Positions 52,228 through 61,048 of a DNA stretch of 64,000 nucleotides are shown in pieces. The translations under genes and the position numbers were made by a program. Where the stretch lies: contig CALKHR010000201.1 in assembly GCA_937988885.1 (NCBI GenBank), positions 1 through 64,000 of the forward strand, given 5' to 3'. Each line of letters starts with the position of its first letter. Within the stretch, counting starts at the first letter, position 1. The notes under the pieces were generated by a model. It had not been told where the DNA came from. It was given only the letters and a program-made list of their open reading frames with translations, and did no database searches. The DNA is from an uncultured Roseiflexaceae bacterium (GTDB lineage: Bacteria; Chloroflexota; Chloroflexia; Chloroflexales; Roseiflexaceae).

Positions 52228-53850
52228 GTGAGTCAGAACCAAGATACGCGGATCGAGCCGGGCACAGCGCCAACTCGATCCGCGTCTACGCATCTACAAG
52301 CACTTGTCTCCCGAGTTGCGAACGAACGTTGGACCCTTCCACTCGGAGTATTCCTGCTCTTTTTGGCGATTTATGCGCGCACGGCAGCACCAAGTGTGCT
52401 CTCGGGCGATTCCGCCGAGTTTCAGTTAGCGGCGACGCTGTTGGGCGTGCCGCATCCCACCACCTATCCGCTCTACATTCTGCTGGGCAAACTGACCACA
52501 CTGCTCGTCCCGATCGGCGAAATGGCCTGGCGCGTGACTCTGCTCTCGGCGATATGCGCGGCGCTGGCTGTGGCGCTGATGGCCGTGCTAGCGCGCCGCA
52601 TCACCGGCTCGACAGCGGCGGCATTGGTGGCAGCGTTGGCCTTCGGCTTCGCGCCTGGCCTCTGGAACGCCGCCACGCTCGCCGAAGTCTATGCGCTACT
52701 GGCCGCCCTGCTGGCGGGCTTAGGTGTACTGCTGCACCGCCTCAACGAATACATGTTGTCGCCTTCCTCGCCACGTGCGACACCAACCCTCTATGGAGCA
52801 GCCTTGCTAACGGGATTAGGCAGCGCGCATCACGGCCTGTTTGTGCTGTGCGGCCTGCCACTATTCGCGTTCGTTGTGCTGATGCGTCTACTGCGTCGGC
52901 CTCGCCTCAGCATCGGGCAATTGGCAGCGTTGGCGCTCTGCTTCGCAGCGGGCCTCACGCCGATGCTCTATCCGTTCGTGCAGTTCGCCCGCTACGGGCC
53001 CTTCAACGGCTGGGACTACGGCCTGCCGCAACACTACTTTTGGGGCGCACCGCAGACCTGGGCCGATGTGTTCGATTTGATCGCGGGCGGCGCAGTGCGG
53101 CGCGGCATCTTCCAACTGCCCACGTCAAGCGCAGCAGCCGCTGTCCTAGAGATGATCGCCAAGCGCATGTGGTTCGAGTTCGGGCCGCTTGGCGTTGCGC
53201 TCGGGCTGGTTGGCTGTGTGATTCTGCTGCGCAGCAAGCCATACGTGTGGGCTCTGAGCGCGTGGGTGGCCGCGATCACCACGCTGTATCTGCTGCTGCT
53301 CGGCCCCGCCGTCGCCGATGCGCCTATCTTCACGTTGCCAATCCTGCAGCCCTGGGCGCTGTGGATCGCAACAGCGGTGGCCGCTGTGCTGAACGTTACC
53401 CAGCATCTCGTGCAGCGCTGGCAAACGAACATACTGTGGCGGCGCTGGGCATTCCAGCAGATCAGCCTGGGTGTCGCGTTGCTATTTGTGGTGGCGACAT
53501 TTGCGTGGGGTTACACTCGCATTCAACACTCCAGCAAACGGCGGCTGTGGCTCTTCCGCGAGTTCGGGCAGACCACGCTCGAACTGATGCCACCTAATGC
53601 CGTGATCCTAACGCACTGGGAACAGGGCATGACATTGCAGTATTTGCGCCTTGTAGAGGGTATACGGCCCGACGTATGGGTGGATGTGGTTGAACCTGGC
53701 GATGAGGCATGGGCAAACCGCGCCGAACGACGCTACGCTGACCGTCCTGTGTATTTCGTGGGGCGAGCCGAGGACCTAGCGGGTTTAGCAGTGGAAACGG
53801 TGCGACCTCATGAGTACGCCGATGTATTACAACTACAGCCCGCCAACTAA
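52228..53850 (+). CDS. DUF2723-domain polytopic membrane protein
   Basis: Encodes 540 aa from a GTG start with AAGGG upstream. About ten to twelve hydrophobic helices are visible. The N-terminal block SGDSAEFQLAATLLGVPHPT is the signature of DUF2723, a group of GT-C-fold proteins thought to be polyprenol-phosphate-dependent O-mannosyl or related glycosyltransferases. Asp within GDSAE is the likely catalytic residue. The C-terminal 110 residues (from IQHSSKRRLWLFREFG) lie outside the membrane. It follows the nuclease-like gene by 11 bases and its stop overlaps the convergent FAD gene by 4 bases. Substrate unknown. Confidence 0.85.
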   Translation: MSQNQDTRIEPGTAPTRSASTHLQALVSRVANERWTLPLGVFLLFLAIYARTAAPSVLSGDSAEFQLAATLLGVPHPTTYPLYILLGKLTTLLVPIGEMAWRVTLLSAICAALAVALMAVLARRITGSTAAALVAALAFGFAPGLWNAATLAEVYALLAALLAGLGVLLHRLNEYMLSPSSPRATPTLYGAALLTGLGSAHHGLFVLCGLPLFAFVVLMRLLRRPRLSIGQLAALALCFAAGLTPMLYPFVQFARYGPFNGWDYGLPQHYFWGAPQTWADVFDLIAGGAVRRGIFQLPTSSAAAAVLEMIAKRMWFEFGPLGVALGLVGCVILLRSKPYVWALSAWVAAITTLYLLLLGPAVADAPIFTLPILQPWALWIATAVAAVLNVTQHLVQRWQTNILWRRWAFQQISLGVALLFVVATFAWGYTRIQHSSKRRLWLFREFGQTTLELMPPNAVILTHWEQGMTLQYLRLVEGIRPDVWVDVVEPGDEAWANRAERRYADRPVYFVGRAEDLAGLAVETVRPHEYADVLQLQPAN

Positions 53851-55073
53851 CGTTGCGGAGTAGAAATCACAGCATAATTTTTTACAATTGACTCGATCTC
53901 CTGTTCACTGATCACTTCTTCGAGATCGTGAAAACCGTAGGGCGCTCGCTCCTCTACAATATCGATGATCCGCTCCGGGCCACCAAGCCGATTCGAATGG
54001 ACGATTTGCGCTGTTGCAAATAATCGGATCGATTCATACGACCGTAATGCTGTAACCACATCATTGGTACTCCCCAACTCTTCGGCGATACACTCGGCAT
54101 CGAGAATCGCCTGCGTGGCACCGTTCGAGCCGACTGGGTACATTGGGTGCGCAGCATCACCAAGGAGAGTCACTCGACCAAACGACCATTGTGGTAGTGG
54201 ATCGCGATCACACATAGGAAACTCGTAAATAGTTTCTGTCATCTGGATCATATCCAACAGATCGATGGTCGGCAACTCAAAGATCCGAGCGATCTCAGGA
54301 GCAAGATCTTCGTGGTGGACGTGATAGTTCCAATCTGCCCGATGAGGAAGTGGCAACGAACCATTGCTTATACGACGGGTGATCGCCCAATTCAACAGAT
54401 TCGTACCAGGAACGTCGGTGGTTGGCGCTATCGGATACAGAACGAGTTTCGCATCCATCCCACCGCAGACCAGCATGCTGTGCCCTGTAAGGAGTGGGGC
54501 CGAGGGAATCGCGCCACGCCAGACCATAACGCCATTCCAGCAGGGCGGACCTTCGTGCGGATAGAGAAACTGACGCACGCTTGACTGAATGCCATCGGCG
54601 GCGATTAAGAGATCGCCACGTGCGAGGCGCTCGGTGCCATCACTTTGGATAAATGTGGCCGTTACACCCGATGCATCTTGGAACAACGAGCGCAGTTGAT
54701 GATCGACATGGATTGCCTGAGCACCTATTCGAGCGAGAGCCGCTCTATAGAGCAAGCCTTGTAGCCGCCCACGGTGAATCGAAAACTGAGGGTAATCGTG
54801 ACCTGCATCGAGGCCACGAGGTTCGTACCAAAGCGTTTGACCGAAGCGGTTAGCGTACACCAATTCTGCAGTGCGGACACCTACACTATCAAGCTCATCA
54901 AGAAGGCCTAAGTTGGTAAGTACACGAACCGCCTGTGGCAGCACGTTCAACCCAACACCAAGCTCATCGATAGCGGGAGCCTGTTCAAAAACTTCACATT
55001 CAATCCCTTGGGCATGGAGAGTCAATGCGGTTACAAAGCCCCCAATGCCACCACCAATCACAAGAGCCTTCAT
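53847..55073 (-). CDS. FAD-dependent monooxygenase (PHBH/PhzS-like)
   Basis: Encodes 408 aa. FAD-binding motifs GGGIGGFVTALTL (residues 7-19), LIAADGIQSSVRQ near 155 and GRVTLLGDAAHPMYPVGSNG near 295 are complete. The overall length and the QHR/GHDYPQFSIHRGRLQ region resemble single-component aromatic hydroxylases such as salicylate hydroxylase or PhzS. Such enzymes use NAD(P)H and oxygen to hydroxylate an aromatic ring. No aromatic-degradation or phenazine gene is adjacent, so the substrate is unknown. Start ATG follows AGGAGGT. The 3' end overlaps the DUF2723 gene tail-to-tail by 4 bases. Confidence 0.9.
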   Translation of the reverse strand: MKALVIGGGIGGFVTALTLHAQGIECEVFEQAPAIDELGVGLNVLPQAVRVLTNLGLLDELDSVGVRTAELVYANRFGQTLWYEPRGLDAGHDYPQFSIHRGRLQGLLYRAALARIGAQAIHVDHQLRSLFQDASGVTATFIQSDGTERLARGDLLIAADGIQSSVRQFLYPHEGPPCWNGVMVWRGAIPSAPLLTGHSMLVCGGMDAKLVLYPIAPTTDVPGTNLLNWAITRRISNGSLPLPHRADWNYHVHHEDLAPEIARIFELPTIDLLDMIQMTETIYEFPMCDRDPLPQWSFGRVTLLGDAAHPMYPVGSNGATQAILDAECIAEELGSTNDVVTALRSYESIRLFATAQIVHSNRLGGPERIIDIVEERAPYGFHDLEEVISEQEIESIVKNYAVISTPQR

Positions 55074-55639
55074 CTTCTACCTCCTTGTGCAAAAATGCTA
55101 GTTTGTTGTTGTGTTGGCATGCTTGGCCAGAGTTGAGGCGAGGCCCTACGGGGTGCATTATCAGAGCGCTGATGAGAGGTGTTACGAAACGCGGTAAAAC
55201 AACCTAGGGTTGATTTGTATAGCAAGTTTTCTGCCATCACTACGATGGATCCACCTGTCTGTATATCCAGACATACGACATAGCCTCGGTTCTATATGAA
55301 TGCTGTTGCAGACAGCACAGACTCAAAGGCCTTGCTCAATCCTAAGCACTTGCGTTCTATTCAGTTCTATTCGATAATATGCGCACAATCGCGATGAACC
55401 GCTCAACGTTCACTCAATCGAGGGCATATCTTCACATCACCTCGTATCATAGTGCCCTACTCATACCAGCTGTAAAACTGAGTATCGCGTGCTAAACGAC
55501 CAGTAGGCATCTCGTGAATGGCTAGCCCATGAAATCCAGGTACTTTTATTTCAGTATCTGATGCCTCTACTTGATCACCTTAGCACGATCTAGTATCATA
55601 GGGCCAGTAACTCAAACCCTAATCGTGATCGGAAGGCCA
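55074..55639. other. AT-rich intergenic region with a palindromic site
   Basis: About 560 bases between divergent genes. The only pattern I see is the 18-base site TGTCTGTATATCCAGACA at 55256-55273, described separately. In-frame extension of the next gene to 55571 has no coding character. Confidence 0.45.
55256..55273. promoter_or_regulatory. Palindromic site TGTCTG-N6-CAGACA, copy 1
   Basis: TGTCTG and CAGACA are exact inverted repeats around TATATC. Two more copies with TACATC in the middle lie at 58358 and 58415. The shared outer and much of the inner sequence suggests the binding site of one dimeric protein. Confidence 0.5.
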
Positions 55640-56710
55640 ATGGCGCTTCTCTACATCGCCTCGACAGAAACCTTCGTCGGCAAAAGTGCGGTTTGCGTTG
55701 GTATCCTTGATCGAGCACAACGCGATGGATTTGCTGTCGGTTATATGAAACCAGTGAGCGTTGCTGTCGCACGAGCCGAAGATATCGTGCTCGACGACGA
55801 CGCTGGTTACATCCGTCAGCATTTCGGTTTGACCGACCCGCTAGAGCGTATCGCCCCGGTGCAACTTACACCAGGGGTGATTGAGCGTTTATTGCGTGGT
55901 CAGCCACCGGATCTCCTACGCAAATTGCAAGATGCCTATGTCGCCATTTCACGCGACAAAGACTTGGTCGTCCTTGAAGGGACCAACCATTGGGCCGAAG
56001 GCACATTGGTAGAGCTTTCTGCCGATCAAATTAGTGAAACGCTACAAGCTCCGGTGTTACTGGTCACGCGTTACCGCAATTCGTTCTCTATCGATTCGAT
56101 CCTATCGGTTCAACGCTATGTTGGAGATCGGCTCGTAGGAGTCCTTCTCAATCAGGTGGAGGAAGCGCAACTCGATTTTGCACGCTCACGCGTTGTGCCG
56201 TTCCTTGAACAACGCGGTATCCCCGTGTTGGGCACACTCGTGCAAGATCCGCAGTTGGCGGGCGTCACTGTTGGCGAGTTGCTCGAATATCTCGGCGGGC
56301 AGCTGATCGGCAACCAAAGCCTGCTCGACAAACTCGTCGAACACCTGATGATCGGCGCGATGAGCGCAACTGCAGCGCTCACACACTTCCGTCGCCGTAA
56401 CAACAAAGCCGTCTTTACAGGCGGCGATCGAACCGATATGCAGCTCGCCGCACTCGAAACATCGACATCCGTACTTGTGCTCACAGGCAATATGCGCCCC
56501 TCTCCGGCAGTCATCGACCGCGCAGAAGAATGCGGTGTGCCGATCATCCTACTCGCCGATGATACACTGAGCGCAGTCGAACGTGCTGACCAAATCTTTG
56601 GCCATATTCGCTTCAAGCGCACGGCCAAAATCGAGCGTTTCACATCGCTGCTTGAGGAACACTTCGACTTTGCACGCCTCTACGACGAACTTGGCATGGT
56701 AACCTATTAA
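55640..56710 (+). CDS. DRTGG-domain P-loop protein (BioD-like, Pta N-terminal type)
   Basis: Encodes 356 aa from the ATG at 55640. Residues 1-215 are a dethiobiotin-synthetase-like P-loop domain: ASTETFVGKSAVCVGI carries the nucleotide loop and VVLEGTNHWAEGT near 120 is the Walker B-like region. Residues about 225-330 are the DRTGG regulatory domain, with FTGGDRTDMQLAAL near 275. This pair forms the N-terminus of long phosphotransacetylases (Pta), but the catalytic Pta domain is absent. The protein probably binds nucleotides in a regulatory role. It lies 139 bases before eno. Confidence 0.87.
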   Translation: MALLYIASTETFVGKSAVCVGILDRAQRDGFAVGYMKPVSVAVARAEDIVLDDDAGYIRQHFGLTDPLERIAPVQLTPGVIERLLRGQPPDLLRKLQDAYVAISRDKDLVVLEGTNHWAEGTLVELSADQISETLQAPVLLVTRYRNSFSIDSILSVQRYVGDRLVGVLLNQVEEAQLDFARSRVVPFLEQRGIPVLGTLVQDPQLAGVTVGELLEYLGGQLIGNQSLLDKLVEHLMIGAMSATAALTHFRRRNNKAVFTGGDRTDMQLAALETSTSVLVLTGNMRPSPAVIDRAEECGVPIILLADDTLSAVERADQIFGHIRFKRTAKIERFTSLLEEHFDFARLYDELGMVTY

Positions 56711-56848
56711 CATCCTGGTTGGGAACGAACCCAGAACCAAGCACTCAAAGCGCGTTTGGAGTTTGCAAACGGGCACGTTTGAACGTGCCTAGCTTGCATC
56801 TTTTTATATCACCACGTGATGTATCGCACATGTGCATAAGGAGTTTTT

Positions 56849-58141
56849 ATGTCAACTCTAATCGAAGACATTGTTGCACGCGAAGTATTGGACTCTCGCG
56901 GCAACCCAACCGTGGAAGTGGACGTACAGCTCGCTAGCGGCGATGTGGGTCGCGCGATCGTGCCCTCTGGCGCATCAACGGGTGCCCACGAAGCGTTGGA
57001 GCTACGCGATGGCGACAAATCGCGCTATGGCGGCAAAGGCGTGCTGAAAGCTGTTGAGCACGTCAACACCACCATTGCCGAAGCGCTGGTTGGCCTCGAC
57101 GCCGCCGACCAAATCGGCATCGACAACGAACTGCTCCAGCTCGACGGCACCGAGAACAAAGGCAAGCTCGGCGCCAACGCCATCCTTGGCGTGTCGCTGG
57201 CCTGCGCCAAAGCAGCCGCCACCGCCTTGGGCCTGCCACTCTACCGCTACATCGGCGGCGCCTACGCCCACACGCTGCCCGTCCCGATGCTCAACATCCT
57301 CAACGGCGGCAAGCACGCCCAAAACAGCACCGACTTCCAAGAGTTTATGATCATGCCGGTTGGAGCCGAAAGCTTCCGCGAAGCATTGCGCTGGGGCGCC
57401 GAGATCTACCAAAGCCTCAAGAAAGTGCTGCACGATCGCGGCCAGGGCACCAATGTCGGCGATGAAGGTGGCTTCGCGCCCAGCCTGCCCACCAACGAGG
57501 CAGCCCTCGAAGTGATCGTCGAAGCGATCCAGGCAGCGGGCTACACTCCGGGCAGCCAAGTTATGCTCGCGATGGACCCCGCCACCACCGAGATCTACAA
57601 AGACGGCAAATACCACCTCGAGCGCGAGAACCGCACACTCACCAGCGCCGAGATGGTCGAATACTGGGTCGATATCGCCAACCGCTACCCACTGATCTCG
57701 CTCGAAGACGGCGTTGCGGAGGACGACTGGGAGGGTTGGAAACTGCTGCGTCAACGCCTAGGTGATCGCGTGCAATTGGTCGGCGACGACTTCCTCGTCA
57801 CCAACGTCAAGCGCTTGGAGCGCGCCATCAACGAGAACGCCGCCAACTCGATCCTCGTCAAGCTCAACCAAATCGGCTCGCTCACCGAGACGCTGAGCGC
57901 CATCAACATGGCGCAGCGCGCTGGCTGGACCGCCGTCATCTCGCACCGCTCCGGCGAGACCGAGGACGTCACCATCGCCGACTTAGTTGTGGCCACCAAC
58001 GCAGGCCAGATCAAGACTGGCGCACCGGCCCGCACCGACCGCGTAGCCAAGTACAACCAACTGCTGCGCATCGAGCAGGAACTGGGCGACTCCGCCAAGT
58101 ACGCAGGCATCAAAGCCTTCAACGTGCGCCGCTCGGCCTAA
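56849..58141 (+). CDS. eno: Enolase
   Basis: Encodes 430 aa, complete. It converts 2-phosphoglycerate to phosphoenolpyruvate in glycolysis. Signature regions are VLDSRGNPTVEVDV (start), GAST near 40, FQEFMIMPVGA near 165, and the metal site with Asp in MLAMDPATTE (about 240), Glu in LISLEDGVAEDDW (about 285) and Asp in LVGDDFLVTN (about 313). The catalytic Lys is in ILVKLNQIGSL (about 338) and the second in QIKTGAPARTDR (about 390). Start ATG is 5 bases after AAGGAG. Confidence 0.98.
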   Translation: MSTLIEDIVAREVLDSRGNPTVEVDVQLASGDVGRAIVPSGASTGAHEALELRDGDKSRYGGKGVLKAVEHVNTTIAEALVGLDAADQIGIDNELLQLDGTENKGKLGANAILGVSLACAKAAATALGLPLYRYIGGAYAHTLPVPMLNILNGGKHAQNSTDFQEFMIMPVGAESFREALRWGAEIYQSLKKVLHDRGQGTNVGDEGGFAPSLPTNEAALEVIVEAIQAAGYTPGSQVMLAMDPATTEIYKDGKYHLERENRTLTSAEMVEYWVDIANRYPLISLEDGVAEDDWEGWKLLRQRLGDRVQLVGDDFLVTNVKRLERAINENAANSILVKLNQIGSLTETLSAINMAQRAGWTAVISHRSGETEDVTIADLVVATNAGQIKTGAPARTDRVAKYNQLLRIEQELGDSAKYAGIKAFNVRRSA

Positions 58142-58158
58142 TCCGCTTCACAAACACA

Positions 58159-58196
58159 AAGCACGGTAGTGGCCCGTCACTACCGTGCTTTTCTTT
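58159..58196 (+). terminator. Strong intrinsic terminator of eno
   Basis: AAGCACGGTAGTG pairs perfectly with CACTACCGTGCTT around a 6-base loop and is followed by TTCTTT, 17 bases after the stop. Confidence 0.92.
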
Positions 58197-58357
58197 CCCC
58201 TCAAACACACCGCAATCGAAGCGCCATGTCATGTATGGTTTGAAAAGAGCAACCTCAACCTCAACGTCCGTCGCTCTGGTATCAGCCCGTTATATGCAAA
58301 GAAGGGTCTCAGGATGTATGGCATAAACGATCAATTAGCCGCCACACCACCGAGCAA

Positions 58358-58432
58358 TGTCTGTACATCCAGACACCAACACCACACTCATCGAACGAAC
58401 TCTATTAACGAACCTGTCTGTACATCCAGACA
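58358..58432. promoter_or_regulatory. Palindromic sites TGTCTG-N6-CAGACA, copies 2 and 3
   Basis: TGTCTGTACATCCAGACA occurs at 58358-58375 and 58415-58432, identical and 57 bases apart, immediately beyond the parB stop. A third version is at 55256. A binding site for a protein of this neighbourhood, possibly ParB itself, is plausible but not shown; it does not match the usual parS sequence. Confidence 0.55.
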
Positions 58433-58438
58433 ACAGCA

Positions 58439-59332
58439 CTACAACTCATCGAGCAAACGCTGGAGATCCTTAAACAACAACTCACAATGCTCAGCGACCA
58501 ACGTACCACCATCATCATCCTGCTCGGCCAAATGCGCCCACCGCGCCAAAATAGAACGCACCGTCCGCAGATCACGGCGCAACTGCGAAGCGATATCAGC
58601 TTGCTCAGACTGACGCGCAACCGAAGCGCGTGAAGGCGGACTCACATCGCGCACAATCTCGCGCACAGCCGCCGTAGATAAATCGCCCGCCAACACCCCA
58701 GCGATCAGCGGCTCACGGGCCTCCTTCGACTCCAACCGCGCGATCTCTCGGGCCGCACGCAACGCATCTGGGCGCTGAGCCACCATCTCCTGCACATCGT
58801 CGGGGACCTGCAACAACTTCAGCCGATCCTCGACATAACTCTTATCCTTCCCCAAACGCTCGGCCAAACGACGGATCGAATACCCACGCTGCTCAATAAA
58901 CAACCGAAAAGCCCGCGCCTCTTCAAGTGGAGCGAGATCGCGGCGCTGGATATTCTCGGCCAAACCGATCTCGATCAATTCTTCATCGGTATGGTCAGCG
59001 ATCTCGCACGGCACCTCATGCAAACCAGCCAAAGCCGCAGCGCGCAAACGCCGCTCACCAAACACCAACTGGAAAAAACCAGCCTCGTTCGGATCAGCGC
59101 GCACCCGCAAACGTGTCGTAAACCCCTGCGCCTTAATCGCCTCGGCCAGTTCCTCCAAATCCACAAACTCAACACGCGCCTGAAACGGATTAGGACGAAT
59201 ACGCTCGATCGGCAGGTCTTGCACCACAGTACGGCGCGGAACGATCAGCGCAGCCACCTCGCGTTGGCGCGCCGCCTCATCCTCGGGCCGTGTAGCCTGG
59301 CCAAAAAAGCCCCCTTTACGACGCGGTGGCAC
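58439..59332 (-). CDS. parB: Chromosome partitioning protein ParB
   Basis: Encodes 297 aa from a GTG start 6 bases after GGAGG. ParB binds parS sites and spreads as a CTP-dependent clamp. The N-terminal domain shows PIERIRPNPFQARVEFVDLE, LVFGERRLRAAALAG (GERR box, CTP binding) near 90 and LAENIQRRDLAPLEEARAF near 125. The helix-turn-helix is in RGYSIRRLAERLGKDKSYVED near 150. The C-terminal 60 residues are helical, fitting dimerisation. Its start overlaps parA by 17 bases, so the pair is translationally coupled. Confidence 0.95.
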   Translation of the reverse strand: MPPRRKGGFFGQATRPEDEAARQREVAALIVPRRTVVQDLPIERIRPNPFQARVEFVDLEELAEAIKAQGFTTRLRVRADPNEAGFFQLVFGERRLRAAALAGLHEVPCEIADHTDEELIEIGLAENIQRRDLAPLEEARAFRLFIEQRGYSIRRLAERLGKDKSYVEDRLKLLQVPDDVQEMVAQRPDALRAAREIARLESKEAREPLIAGVLAGDLSTAAVREIVRDVSPPSRASVARQSEQADIASQLRRDLRTVRSILARWAHLAEQDDDGGTLVAEHCELLFKDLQRLLDEL

Positions 59333-60314
59333 GCAACACCTCCTCGGCTAGCGCACGATACGCACGTGCACCCTCGCCGTTCGGATCATACTGCAAAATG
59401 CTCTGGTGGCTCGCCTGCGACTCTGGGAACCGCACCGAACGCTTCACCAACGTATCGAAGATATGCACCTGGCTGCCCAACTCGCGACGCGCATACTCCA
59501 CAGCCTCACGATGAAACACCGTGCGCGGATCAACCATCGTCAACAACACACCACTGATCGACAAATTCGCATTCAACCCCGAGCGCCGCATCAACGCCAC
59601 CTGATCGATTAGCAAAGAGACCGACTCTGTCGCCAAATACTCAGCCTGAAGCGGGATCAACACCTCGTGTGCGGCAGCCAACGCATTCACCACCAACACA
59701 CCCAAATAAGGCAACGTATCGATCAAAATCACATCGTAGCGGGGCGCCAGAGGAGCCAGCAACTTCTGCAACACATACTCACGCTGAATCGCCACCGCCA
59801 ACTCATCGTTTGCCAAATTCAAGCGAGCGCTCGTTGGCACCAAATCGACGCCCGCATCAGTCGAGCGGATTGCCAAATCGAGCTGTGGCTCAAAACGAGT
59901 CAAAAAGTACTTGATCGCACTATACACCGTGTGCTCGAGCTCACTAGGCCGCAAACCAAGCGCCTGCGTCAAATTGCCCTGAGGATCGAAATCGACCAAC
60001 AGCACACGTTGGCCCTGTTCGGCCAGCGCAGCCCCAAGATTCAGCGTCGTCGTCGTTTTCCCAGTGCCACCCTTGGGCACAGCAACAGCAATGATGCGAG
60101 CCATAGCATCTCCTTCTTGTGGCCTGAAACGCAGGTCGGGTTGACGCTGACGGCCACCCTCACGCAAAAAACGCTGAACCTCCGAGGGCAGCACCAAACG
60201 TTGATTGCCGACCATCCGAGAAGCAAGGCGACCATCCCAAGCAGCACGACGCAAACGATCGGCTTTAACACCGAACAACTTTGCAGCCTCTTGTAAAGGA
60301 ATTAGCTCTTCCAC
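59316..60314 (-). CDS. parA: Chromosome partitioning ATPase ParA with N-terminal helix-turn-helix extension
   Basis: Encodes 332 aa from the GTG at 60314 (GGAG, 6 bases upstream). Residues 1-55 hold an excisionase/MerR-type helix-turn-helix (LIPLQEAAKLFGVKADRLRR, then VGNQRLVLPSEVQRFLREG). A Soj-type ParA follows from residue 71: VPKGGTGKTTTTLNLG is the deviant Walker A, VLLVDFDPQGNLTQALGL is the A' motif, and DVILIDTLPYLGVLVVNAL the Walker B. An internal ATG at 60104 has an even better ribosome site (AAGGAG, 5 bases), so a 262-aa form without the helix-turn-helix may also be made. A promoter 40 bases upstream of the GTG supports the longer form. It drives ParB-DNA segregation. Confidence 0.88.
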   Translation of the reverse strand: MEELIPLQEAAKLFGVKADRLRRAAWDGRLASRMVGNQRLVLPSEVQRFLREGGRQRQPDLRFRPQEGDAMARIIAVAVPKGGTGKTTTTLNLGAALAEQGQRVLLVDFDPQGNLTQALGLRPSELEHTVYSAIKYFLTRFEPQLDLAIRSTDAGVDLVPTSARLNLANDELAVAIQREYVLQKLLAPLAPRYDVILIDTLPYLGVLVVNALAAAHEVLIPLQAEYLATESVSLLIDQVALMRRSGLNANLSISGVLLTMVDPRTVFHREAVEYARRELGSQVHIFDTLVKRSVRFPESQASHQSILQYDPNGEGARAYRALAEEVLRATAS

Positions 60315-60353
60315 ATGATGCTCCAGCAACCACCGAACAAATGAACTACTGGC

Positions 60354-60390
60354 ATTATAGCATAGCTTCACAGAACTGTGACACTGTGAA
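60354..60390 (-). promoter_or_regulatory. parA promoter with overlapping inverted repeat
   Basis: On the minus strand the extended -10 TGCTATAAT (TATAAT at 60359-60354) lies about 40 bases before the GTG of parA. TTCACAG (60367-60373) and CTGTGAA (60384-60390) form a 7-bp inverted repeat over the -35 area. This would suit autorepression by the helix-turn-helix of ParA. Confidence 0.55.
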
Positions 60391-60465
60391 ACAATAACCA
60401 CGCACAAAAAAACGGTTGATCCACCATCAAGGCAGATCAACCACTTTACACGATAAAGAGCGTCA

Positions 60466-61044
60466 CTAGGAAGGAACGTGCTCGCGTTGGAGCGAGAACT
60501 GAGGGTTCCACTTATCGACGATCGCCCAAAGAATAGCGACCAACAACAGCCACAGCAACTGCTCACGCACCTTCATCGCGAACGAGACCGTATCCGACGA
60601 CACCGGCAACATCTCAAGCAAACGCTCAAAGCCCATCGAAGGAGCGGCTAACAGCTGGCTCAACGCATCACCGATGCCCATATGAGCAGCCATCAACGAG
60701 ATAAACTGCCAAGCAATCGCCAACGACAACCCAATCGCAGCAGCAGTGAGCAGATACACAGTCACTACATACCAACGCTTCGGCATTGCCCGTACCGGAG
60801 CCGCAACCGAAGGTGGCGGCGTGATAAGAGCAGCCGGGCCAGCCATCGCCAAGCTCATCAAGCGTGCCGTCAACTCAGGCGGAGCCTGCCAAGAAAGCTC
60901 ACTCCGAAGCATCGTATCAAAAGCCAACTGAGGCTTCTGGTAGCTCCTGCAGCTCTTGCACTCAGCAAGATGCTCCTGTAACGCCGCATCCGTGCTTGCA
61001 GGTTCGAGCTCCAATAACTCACGAGTTGCATCACAATCGATCAT
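60466..61044 (-). CDS. Anti-sigma factor, zinc-finger type
   Basis: Encodes 192 aa from the second of two adjacent ATG codons, 7 bases after GAGG in the tail of the sigma gene. HLAECKSCRSY near residue 25 is the HxxxCxxC zinc anti-sigma motif. One clear transmembrane helix (VVTVYLLTAAAIGLSLAIAW) lies near 95-115 and a second (LLWLLLVAILWAIV) near 165-180. Such proteins hold the cognate ECF sigma factor at the membrane until a signal releases it. Its start is 4 bases after the sigma stop, so the two are coupled. Confidence 0.88.
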   Translation of the reverse strand: MIDCDATRELLELEPASTDAALQEHLAECKSCRSYQKPQLAFDTMLRSELSWQAPPELTARLMSLAMAGPAALITPPPSVAAPVRAMPKRWYVVTVYLLTAAAIGLSLAIAWQFISLMAAHMGIGDALSQLLAAPSMGFERLLEMLPVSSDTVSFAMKVREQLLWLLLVAILWAIVDKWNPQFSLQREHVPS

Positions 61045-61048
61045 CATA

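Noticed and set aside
58185..58613. 142-codon frame between eno and parB
   Set aside because: It starts inside the eno terminator, runs through the palindromic sites and ends antisense to parB; no protein-like pattern.
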